From contig JAADGT010000096.1 in the NCBI GenBank assembly GCA_013152215.1, positions 1 to 5,207 on the forward strand: 5,207 bases of DNA. Reading direction: 5' to 3'. The notes below the pieces were generated by a model. It was not told where the DNA came from, ran no database searches, and saw only the letters and a program-made list of their open reading frames with translations. Positions 1-4,796 of the stretch are shown here, in pieces (position 1 is the first letter of the stretch; each line of letters starts with the position of its first letter). This stretch comes from Deltaproteobacteria bacterium (GTDB lineage: Bacteria > Desulfobacterota > Deferrisomatia > Deferrisomatales > Deferrisomataceae). Made by a program: the position numbers and the translations under genes.

Positions 1-102
1 GTGGCCGACCTGGGCCGGCCGCCGTGGGCCGGGGCCCTGGAGGCCGGCCCCGGCTCCCCCCCGGACCGTGAGGTGGAAGCGAAGAGGTATGCTGGTTCCT
101 AA
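1..102 (+). CDS. 3' end of an unidentified upstream gene (partial)
   Basis: Frame 1 is open from the window edge to a TAA at 100-102 and gives about 33 residues ending in REVEAKRYAGS. Most codons end in G or C, as in the real genes downstream, until the last few (TAT GCT GGT). The other two forward frames fit less well: one stops at 69-71, and the other runs into the tandem repeat region. The fragment is too short and too rich in Gly, Pro and Ala to identify, and its start lies outside the window. It could also be non-coding GC-rich DNA that happens to be open, so the call rests only on codon bias and position. Confidence 0.4.
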   Translation: MADLGRPPWAGALEAGPGSPPDREVEAKRYAGS

Positions 103-117
103 AACGTGCGGGAACCA
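93..117. repeat. 7-bp inverted repeat over the upstream stop codon
   Basis: TGGTTCC at 93-99 is the exact reverse complement of GGAACCA at 111-117, with an 11-nt A-containing loop that carries the TAA stop. It could form a small hairpin in the transcript or act as a protein-binding dyad. No T-tract follows, so by itself it is a poor terminator. Its right arm shares two bases with the next inverted repeat (116-147), so both hairpins could not form in full at the same time. Confidence 0.4.
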
Positions 118-152
118 AGGAGGTCTTCAGGCCTTCCAGCCTCCTTGCTTTC
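116..152 (+). terminator. possible rho-independent terminator of the upstream gene
   Basis: CAAGGAGG at 116-123 pairs perfectly with CCTCCTTG at 140-147, an 8-bp stem closing a 16-nt loop, and is followed by CTTTC. It lies 14 nt after the TAA at 100-102, a normal place for a terminator. The loop is long and the T-run short, so termination would be weak. The left arm also contains a Shine-Dalgarno-like AGGAGG, but no start codon with an open frame follows at suitable spacing, so it is not read as a ribosome binding site. Confidence 0.4.
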
Positions 153-173
153 TAGCCTTCTAGCCTTCTAGCG
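150..173. repeat. tandem repeat, 3 x 8 bp (TTCTAGCC)
   Basis: Two exact TTCTAGCC units (150-157, 158-165) are followed by a third with one mismatch, TTCTAGCG (166-173). Each unit contains CTAG, a tetranucleotide that is rare in most bacterial genomes, and the AT-richer composition stands out from the surroundings. All three reading frames contain TAG or are otherwise non-coding here. This looks like a slippage-generated microsatellite or one part of a dispersed intergenic repeat. Confidence 0.75.
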
Positions 174-185
174 GGCCGAAGGCCC
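173..185. other. small GC hairpin between the two tandem repeats
   Basis: GGGCC (173-177) and GGCCC (181-185) are reverse complements separated by GAA, giving a compact 5-bp stem with a 3-nt loop. It sits exactly between the CTAG repeat and the GACCGAC repeat, so the three may form one composite intergenic element. In DNA this GC-rich, a 5-bp dyad can also arise by chance. Confidence 0.35.
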
Positions 186-186
186 C

Positions 187-214
187 CGACCAACGACCGA
201 CGACCGACGACCGA
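187..214. repeat. tandem repeat, 4 x 7 bp (CGACCGA)
   Basis: Four contiguous 7-bp units are present: CGACCAA (187-193) and then three exact CGACCGA (194-200, 201-207, 208-214). The array ends 7 nt before the palindrome that holds the next gene's ribosome binding site, so it lies in the presumed 5' leader of the operon. Seven-base periodicity rules out a protein-coding repeat kept in frame. Copy number may vary between strains by slippage. Confidence 0.8.
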
Positions 215-220
215 AGTCAC

Positions 221-234
221 CGGAGGTTCCTCCG
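221..234 (+). promoter_or_regulatory. ribosome binding site inside a palindrome, just before a TTG start
   Basis: CGGAGG (221-226) and CCTCCG (229-234) are perfect reverse complements around a central TT. In RNA this would fold as a stem of about five pairs with a four-base loop. The left arm contains GGAGG (222-226), 8 nt before the TTG at 235, and is the ribosome binding site that fixes this start. The right arm is an anti-Shine-Dalgarno that ends on the base before the start codon. The hairpin would therefore hide the site and could lower or regulate translation of the first gene of the operon. The pairing is seen directly; the regulatory role is inferred. Confidence 0.5.
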
Positions 235-492
235 TTGCTCATCCGACTCCTGTTCTACGGCGTCCTGATCTGGCTCGTGGTGAGGCTCGTGAAGGGCCTG
301 AAGCCCAAGCCGCGTGTTCAGCCCCGGCCCCGACCCGCTCCGGGTCGGGCGATCCAGGGCGGCGAGCTGGTTCAGGACCCCCACTGCGGGGTGTACGTGC
401 CCAAGGAGTCGGCGGTGCCAGGGCCCGGCGGCGCCTACTTCTGCAGCGAAGCCTGCCGGGACGCCCACGCCAAGGGGGGCGACCCGGCATGA
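235..492 (+). CDS. membrane-anchored YHS/TRASH-like small metal-binding protein
   Basis: This 85-aa protein starts at TTG 235, chosen because of GGAGG at 222-226 and because translation opens directly into the hydrophobic segment MLIRLLFYGVLIWLVVRLV (residues 1-19), a likely N-terminal membrane anchor. Residues 20-38 form a Pro/Arg/Lys-rich linker that should stay in the cytoplasm. Residues 45-78 resemble the short zinc-binding YHS/TRASH fold: DPHCGVYVP with Cys51, then YFCSEAC with Cys70 and Cys74, the DPxCG...YFCSxxC pattern; His50 or His78 could be a fourth ligand. Small proteins of this architecture are common in deltaproteobacteria and have no firm function; metal binding or sensing at the membrane is an inference. 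Its stop overlaps the AOR start as ATGA, so the two are probably translated together, which could tie it to metal-cofactor handling for that enzyme. Confidence 0.82.
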   Translation: MLIRLLFYGVLIWLVVRLVKGLKPKPRVQPRPRPAPGRAIQGGELVQDPHCGVYVPKESAVPGPGGAYFCSEACRDAHAKGGDPA

Positions 493-2271
493 AGGGGTGG
501 ACCGGCCGGCTCCTGCGGGTGGACCTGTCGGCGCGGCGCGCCGGGGTCGAGGAGATTCCGGCCGGGGTGCTCCGGGCCTACCTGGGAGGACGGGGCCTGG
601 GCGCCCACCTCCTCTACGCCTCGAGCCGGCACCGGCTCGATCCGCTGGCGGCCGACGCGGCGTTCGTGGTGGCCACCGGGCCGCTCACCGGCACCCGGGC
701 GCCCACCGCCTCCCGGACCAGCTGCACGGCCCTGTCGCCGCTGACCGGCACCCTGTTCGACGCCAACTCCGGGGGGTTCTTCGGCATCCGCCTGAAGCGA
801 GCCGGTTACGACGCCCTGTGGCTCGAGGGCGCGGCCGACGCCCCCTTGGTCGTGGTGGTGGATCCGGACGGGGTCCGGTTCGATCCGGCAACCGATCTCT
901 GGGGCCGGGGCAACCGGGCCGTGCGGTCCGCCCTTCGGGGCCGGTACGGGCCGAAGGCCGCGGTGCTCACCGTGGGGCCGGCGGGGGAGACCGGCTCCCG
1001 GCTCGCCAACGTCGCCCACGGCGAGCGGTTCTTCGGACGGGGCGGGTTGGGCGCGGTGCTGGGGGCCAAACGGGTGAAGGCCCTGGTGGTCCGGGGCGAC
1101 GGCCCGGTCGAGGTGGCCGACCCCGAGGGGTTCGGGTTCGTGGTGGGCGAGTGCCGAAAATGGCTTGCGGCCCACCCGATCACCAGCCGGGGCCTGCCCG
1201 AGTTCGGGACCGCGGTGCTGATGAACGTGGTCAACGCCGTGGGGGCCCTGCCGACCCGCAACTTTCGGGAGAGCCGGTTCGGTCGGGCCGAGGCGGTGTC
1301 CGGCGAGGCCCTGCAAGAGGTGACCACGGGCCGCAAGGCCTGCCCCGGCTGCCCCATCGCCTGCGGCCGGAGAGTGAGCCTGGAGGGGCGGGAGGTGCAG
1401 GGGCCGGAGTTCGAGACCCTGTGGTCCTTCGGGGTCGACCTGGGGCTGGCCGATCTGGAGGCCGTGATCCGGCTCAACCTCCTGTGCAACGACCTGGGGC
1501 TCGACACGATCTCGGCCGGGGCCACCCTGGCCGCGGCCCGGGAGCTGTGGGAGGAGGGAGTCCTGGACCGGGACCCCCTGGAGGGCGGGCCCGCGGGGGT
1601 GGCCAGGCTCCTCGAGGAGATGGCCCGGGCCGAGGGGCCGGGAGAGCTGCTGCGCCACGGCAGCGACCACCTGGCCCGCACCCTGGGCCGGCCCGGGGCG
1701 GCCATGACCGTGAAGGGCATGGAGCTGCCGGCCTACGACCCCCGGGGGTGCCAGGGCCAGGGCCTGGCCTATGCCACCTCCAACCGCGGGGGCTGCCACC
1801 TGCGCTCCTACATGGTGGCCCCCGAGATCCTGGCCACCCCCAAGCGGGTGGACCGGTTCGCCTGGTCGGGCAAGGCCGGGCTGGTGATCGTGCAGCAGAA
1901 CCTGAACGCCGCGGTGGACAGCCTGGTGCTGTGCCGGTTCACCGGGTTCGCCCTGTCCGAGGGGTACTACGCCCGCCTGGTGCGGGCCGCCACCGGGTGG
2001 AACCTGGACGGCCAGGAGCTGCTCACCGTGGGGGAGCGGATCTACACGGTGGAGCGGCTCGCCGACCTGGACCGGGGGCTCGGCCGGGACCACGACACCC
2101 TTCCCCGCCGGCTCCTGGACGAGCAGCGGGCCCAGCGCCGGCCACACCGTGCGGCTCGGGCCGATGCTCGACGAGTACTACCGGTTCCGGGGGTGGGACG
2201 AGGGGGGCCGGCCCTCGCCCCGGAAGCTGGCCCGGCTGGGTCTGGCCGAGCCGGAGGCGGCCGATGTTTGA
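489..2271 (+). CDS. aldehyde:ferredoxin oxidoreductase (AOR family), frameshifted near the 3' end
   Basis: The product is a tungsten/molybdenum bis-pyranopterin enzyme that oxidises aldehydes to carboxylic acids with ferredoxin as acceptor. Start ATG 489 follows AAGGGGGG (about 471-478) and overlaps the upstream stop. The N-terminal AOR domain (about 1-205) carries GGRGLGAHLLY, SGGFFGIRLKRAGYD and GRGGLGAVLGAKRVKALVVRG. Iron-sulphur ligands are Cys285, Cys288 and Cys292 (CxxCxxxC) with Cys482 far downstream, matching the spacing in the Pyrococcus furiosus enzyme. Pterin-binding motifs are DLGLD at 335-339 and DSLVLC at 477-482; His437 and Glu307/Glu309 sit near the positions of catalytic residues. 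The frame opened at 489 follows the family to about residue 546 (RLLDE, nt 2112-2123). The expected C-terminus, GHTVRLGPMLDEYYRFRGWDEGG, then continues in another frame to a TGA at 2269-2271, implying one extra base at about 2118-2137. With correction the protein is about 593 aa, normal for the family. Uncorrected, the frame ends at 2339 with about 70 unrelated residues. The substrate cannot be told; other family branches (formaldehyde or glyceraldehyde-3-phosphate oxidoreductase) are possible. Confidence 0.9.
2118..2137 (+). other. inferred single-base frameshift site in the AOR gene
   Basis: Up to GAC GAG (2118-2123) the frame starting at 489 encodes the family sequence LPRRLLDE. From GGG CCC AGC GCC GGC CAC (2128 onward) the next frame encodes GPSAGHTV and then the conserved AOR C-terminus. 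Deleting one base, for example one of C2127-G2130, joins them without a gap. The site is at CGGGCCC, a short GC palindrome with homopolymer steps where sequencing or assembly errors are plausible. No classic +1 slippery codon or in-frame stop is present, so programmed frameshifting is unlikely. Confidence 0.7.
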
Positions 2272-2863
2272 GCAGTTTCGAGAGATCGGGCGGGACCTGT
2301 TCGTGGCGGGGCTCATCACGTCCCACGGCGGCAACATGAGCGTGCGGCTGGGCGACCGGATCGTGATCACCCGGCGGGGCGCCATGCTGGGGCGCCTGCG
2401 GCCCGAGGACCTGGTGGAGACCGGGCTCGAGGCGGACGACGCCATGGTCACCCTGGCCAGCACCGAGCTGGTGGTCCACCGGGCCATCTATCGGGCCACG
2501 AGCGCCCTGGCCATCGTCCACACCCACCCCTTGCACGCCACGGCCCTGTCGCTGGTGGAGGACGCGATCGTGCCGGTGGACTCGGAGGGGTCGTACCTCC
2601 TGCACCGGGTGCCGGTGGTGGCGGCCGCCAAGACCGTGGGCAGCGCGGAGGTGGCCCGGATCCTGCCGCCGGCCCTGCGCGACCACCCCATCGCCGTGCT
2701 CCGGGGCCACGGGGCGTTCGCCGTGGGCGAGATGCTGGAGGAGGCCTACATGGTCTCCACCACCCTGGAGGCCTCGGCCCGAATCCTGTGCATTCTCAGA
2801 TCGCTGGGAACCGACCGCATCCGCGAGTACCGGGAGGGCGCCGACCGGTACGATCGGTGGTAG
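2264..2863 (+). CDS. class II aldolase/adducin-family protein (fuculose-1-phosphate aldolase type)
   Basis: This 199-aa protein belongs to the zinc-dependent class II aldolase/adducin family, whose members cleave or condense dihydroxyacetone phosphate with a small aldehyde, such as L-fuculose-1-phosphate to DHAP plus lactaldehyde. The phosphate-binding start SHGGNMS (about residues 20-26) is followed by ITRRGAML. The presumed catalytic acid is Glu68 in STELVVHRAIY. Zinc ligands are His86 and His88 in HTHP and His149 in RGHGAF, spaced like His92, His94 and His155 of E. coli FucA (215 aa). ATG 2264 is supported by GGAGG at 2253-2257. It overlaps the frameshift-corrected AOR stop by 8 nt, so the two are likely translated together. 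The true substrate is unknown: fuculose, rhamnulose, ribulose or 5-deoxy-sugar phosphates are all candidates, and a decarboxylase-like or epimerase-like branch cannot be excluded. An aldehyde product would be a natural substrate for the adjacent AOR. Confidence 0.88.
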   Translation: MFEQFREIGRDLFVAGLITSHGGNMSVRLGDRIVITRRGAMLGRLRPEDLVETGLEADDAMVTLASTELVVHRAIYRATSALAIVHTHPLHATALSLVEDAIVPVDSEGSYLLHRVPVVAAAKTVGSAEVARILPPALRDHPIAVLRGHGAFAVGEMLEEAYMVSTTLEASARILCILRSLGTDRIREYREGADRYDRW

Positions 2864-2874
2864 GAGGAGATCCG

Positions 2875-3015
2875 ATGGCAAAGACCGGCAGGCCCGGCCG
2901 CCCGGGCCCCAAGTCCCTCGAGGAGAAGCTGGGCCAGGTGTGGGGCGGCCTGTTCGTGTTGCTGGTGCTCACCCTGGTGGTGGTGCTGGTCGGGAAGGCG
3001 TGTTTGTTCGAGTGA
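2875..3015 (+). CDS. small single-pass membrane protein, 46 aa, unknown function
   Basis: ATG 2875 follows a strong ribosome binding site, GGAGGAG at 2863-2869, which begins on the last base of the aldolase stop codon. The 46-residue product has a basic, Gly/Pro-rich N-terminus (MAKTGRPGRPGPKS), a short charged stretch (LEEKLGQ), and one hydrophobic helix at about residues 23-40 rich in Leu and Val, ending in KACLFE. Positive charge before the helix predicts a cytoplasmic N-terminus. The TGA at 3013-3015 overlaps the GTG start of the kinase fusion as GTGA, so translation through this small gene probably feeds the next one. I do not recognise a family. It may be a functional membrane peptide, or mainly a coupling leader for the downstream gene. 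Confidence 0.72.
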   Translation: MAKTGRPGRPGPKSLEEKLGQVWGGLFVLLVLTLVVVLVGKACLFE

Positions 3016-4613
3016 TCGCGGCGCTGAGCCGCCCCGAGGCGTACCCCCATCCGTGCCGCAACGTGATCGTGCGGCATACCCACATCTCGGCCGTGTTCCT
3101 GGCCGGGCCCTACGTCTACAAGATCAAGAAGCCCCTGGACCTGGGGTTCCTGGACTTCACCACCCTCGAGCGGCGGCGGCACTTCTGCGAGGAGGAGGTC
3201 CGGCTGAACCGGCGCCTGGCGCCGGGGGTGTACCTGGGCGTGGTCCCCGTCACCGTCCGGTCCGGCCGGGTGCGGGTGGACGGGGAGGGCGAGGTGGTGG
3301 AGTGGGCCGTGTGGATGCGGCGCCTGCCCGAGCGGGCCACCCTCCTGCGGCGGCTGGAGGCGGGGGCCGAGGGGCCCGAGGACCTGGAGGCCCTGGCGGC
3401 GTTCCTGGCCCGGTTCCACGCCGGGGCCGACCGGGGTCCCCACACGGCCCGGTACGGCCGAACCGCGGTGGTGGGGCGAAACGCCTTGGAGAACTTCGAG
3501 CAGACCGGGGAGCACCGGGGCACCACCGTGTCGGACGAGGTGTACGCCCGAGCCCTCCGGAGGACCCGGGAGGCGCTGGAGGCCCTGGGGCCGTTGATCG
3601 ACGACCGGGCCCGGCGGGGCGTTCCCTGCGACACCCACGGCGACCTGCACCTGGACCACGTGTACGACTTTCCACGCCGGCCGGCCGACCGGCGGTGGGT
3701 GGTGGTGGACTGCATCGAGTTCAACGAGCGGTTCCGGTACGCCGACCCCGTGGCGGACGCGGCGTTCCTGGCCATGGACCTGGCGTTCCGGGGCCGCAGG
3801 GACCTGGCCGACCGCTTCCGGCGGGCCTACGCGGCCGCCGCGGCAGACCCGGAGGGCGAGGCCCTGTTCCCCTTTTACGCCGCCTACCGGGCGTGCGTAC
3901 GGGCCAAAGTGGAGGGGTTCGCGGCGCTGGAGCCCGAGGTGCCCGCCGACCAGCGGGCCCAGGCCCTGGTCTCGGCCCGGGCCCACTGGCTGGTGGCCCT
4001 GGACGAGCTGGAGCCCCCGGAGCGCCGGCCCGCATTGCTGGGGGTGGCCGGTCTGCCGGGGAGCGGGAAGTCCACCCTGGCCCGGGGCCTGGCCGAGCGG
4101 GCGGGGTTCTGGGTGATCGACACGGACCGGGTGCGCAAGGAGCTGGCCGGCCTCGACCCGGAGGAGTCGGCCGCGGCTCCGTTCGGCCGGGGCATCTACA
4201 CGGCCGAGTGGACCGAGCGCACCTACCGGGAGGTGTTCCGGCGGGCCCAGGAGGGCCTGTTTCAGGGCCGGCGGGTGCTGGTGGACGCGTCGTTCCGCGA
4301 GGCCCGATGGCGTCGGGAGCTGGCGGCGGTGGCCCGGTCGTGGGGGGTGCGGTGCGGCCTGATCGGGTGCCGGGCCTCCGACGGGGAGATCCGGCGGCGG
4401 CTGTCGAAGCCCCGCAGGGGGCCGTCGGACGCGGGGTGGGAGGTGTTCCGGCGGGCCCGCCAGGCGTGGGAGCCCCGGGCCGAGGGCGAGCCGGTCCAGA
4501 CCTGGGTGTCCACCGACGGCCCCAAGGGGCGGGCGCTGGAGGAGGCCCTGGGGTTCCTGCGATCCTTGGGGCTCGCAGAGGGGACCGGAAATCCCCCGGC
4601 TGGAGCGTCTTGA
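3012..4613 (+). CDS. fused aminoglycoside-phosphotransferase-like / P-loop kinase protein
   Basis: GTG 3012 was chosen because it overlaps the preceding stop (GTGA) and leads directly into the conserved N-terminus RNVIVRHTHISAVFL; GGGAAGG at 2992-2998 is the likely ribosome binding site. The product is 533 aa, the usual size for this fusion. Residues 1-330 form a phosphotransferase-like domain (COG2187 type): HTHIS at 22-26, YKIKKPLDLGFLDF from residue 36, catalytic-loop HGDLHLDHV at 209-217 with Asp211 as likely base, then DCIEFNERFRYADPVADAAF at 233-252 with candidate metal-binding Asp233 and Asp245. Residues 340-533 form a nucleotide kinase-like P-loop domain (COG0645 type): Walker A GLPGSGKST at 347-355, DTD at 370-372, VDASF with Asp425, and an Arg-rich lid (RRRLSKPRRG). 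Both halves look catalytically intact. The substrate is unknown, and the family name does not imply antibiotic resistance. It is the last gene of the cluster, and the tRNA promoter overlaps its stop. Confidence 0.9.
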   Translation: MIAALSRPEAYPHPCRNVIVRHTHISAVFLAGPYVYKIKKPLDLGFLDFTTLERRRHFCEEEVRLNRRLAPGVYLGVVPVTVRSGRVRVDGEGEVVEWAVWMRRLPERATLLRRLEAGAEGPEDLEALAAFLARFHAGADRGPHTARYGRTAVVGRNALENFEQTGEHRGTTVSDEVYARALRRTREALEALGPLIDDRARRGVPCDTHGDLHLDHVYDFPRRPADRRWVVVDCIEFNERFRYADPVADAAFLAMDLAFRGRRDLADRFRRAYAAAAADPEGEALFPFYAAYRACVRAKVEGFAALEPEVPADQRAQALVSARAHWLVALDELEPPERRPALLGVAGLPGSGKSTLARGLAERAGFWVIDTDRVRKELAGLDPEESAAAPFGRGIYTAEWTERTYREVFRRAQEGLFQGRRVLVDASFREARWRRELAAVARSWGVRCGLIGCRASDGEIRRRLSKPRRGPSDAGWEVFRRARQAWEPRAEGEPVQTWVSTDGPKGRALEEALGFLRSLGLAEGTGNPPAGAS

Positions 4614-4639
4614 CAGGGGGGAAACGGCCGGGGTAATCT
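4610..4639 (+). promoter_or_regulatory. sigma-70 promoter for tRNA-Phe
   Basis: TTGACA at 4610-4615 is a perfect -35 consensus and TAATCT at 4634-4639 is a good -10, separated by 18 nt. Initiation is expected around 4646, about 10 nt before the mature tRNA at 4656. The stretch after the -10 (CCGCAGCC) is GC-rich, as in stable-RNA promoters under stringent control. The -35 box overlaps the TGA stop (4611-4613) of the kinase fusion, so the promoter begins inside that gene. Confidence 0.8.
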
Positions 4640-4655
4640 CCGCAGCCTCGGAAGG

Positions 4656-4731
4656 GCCCAGGTAGCTCAGTCGGTAGAGCAGGGGACTGAAAATCCCCGT
4701 GTCGGTGGTTCGATTCCGCCCCTGGGCACCA
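4656..4731 (+). tRNA. tRNA-Phe (anticodon GAA)
   Basis: A complete cloverleaf can be drawn. Acceptor arms are GCCCAGG (4656-4662) and CCTGGGC (4721-4727), with discriminator A4728 and an encoded CCA (4729-4731). The D arm is GCTC...GAGC. The anticodon stem GGGGA (4682-4686) pairs with TCCCC (4694-4698) around loop CTGAAAA, giving anticodon GAA at 4689-4691. A 5-nt variable loop follows, then the T arm GGTGG/CCGCC (one G-T pair) with loop TTCGATT. It decodes both phenylalanine codons. It has its own promoter upstream and a terminator 12 nt downstream. Confidence 0.97.
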
Positions 4732-4742
4732 TGCGCCGCGAG

Positions 4743-4778
4743 AAGGGCTTGGGTCGCGAACCCAGGCCCTTTTCCTTT
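4743..4778 (+). terminator. rho-independent terminator after tRNA-Phe
   Basis: AAGGGCTTGGGT (4743-4754) pairs with ACCCAGGCCCTT (4760-4771) in a continuous 12-bp stem with one G-T pair and a CGCGA loop (4755-4759). The T-rich tract TTTTCCTTT (4770-4778) overlaps its end. It starts 12 nt after the tRNA CCA and 54 nt before ispE, so it separates the tRNA transcript from that gene. Confidence 0.88.
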
Positions 4779-4796
4779 GACGGAGCCGCGAGAGCC

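Noticed and set aside
150..214. CRISPR array
   Set aside because: The repeats are only 7-8 bp, directly adjacent and without spacers; they are simple tandem repeats.
2124..2137. Programmed ribosomal frameshift in AOR
   Set aside because: A +1 shift would be needed, but there is no slippery codon followed by a stop or rare codon, no internal Shine-Dalgarno at the right distance, and the AOR family is not known to need recoding.
435..2147. Long open frame on the minus strand opposite the AOR gene
   Set aside because: It mirrors a GC-rich real gene. The product is rich in Gly, Pro, His and Gln with no domain motif, while the + strand carries all AOR signatures.
314..2863. 849-aa + strand open frame covering AOR and aldolase
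   Set aside because: Only its final part, from ATG 2264, is a recognisable protein (the aldolase). The earlier part is an out-of-frame Arg/Gly/Pro-rich reading of AOR.
2890..2914. AT-hook-like GRPGRPG in the 46-aa protein
   Set aside because: The segment precedes a membrane helix and lacks the flanking basic residues of a true AT-hook; a positive-inside topology signal explains it better.
4777..4782. TTGACG as a -35 box for ispE
   Set aside because: A matching -10 would fall at about 4800 inside GC-rich coding sequence, and none is present.
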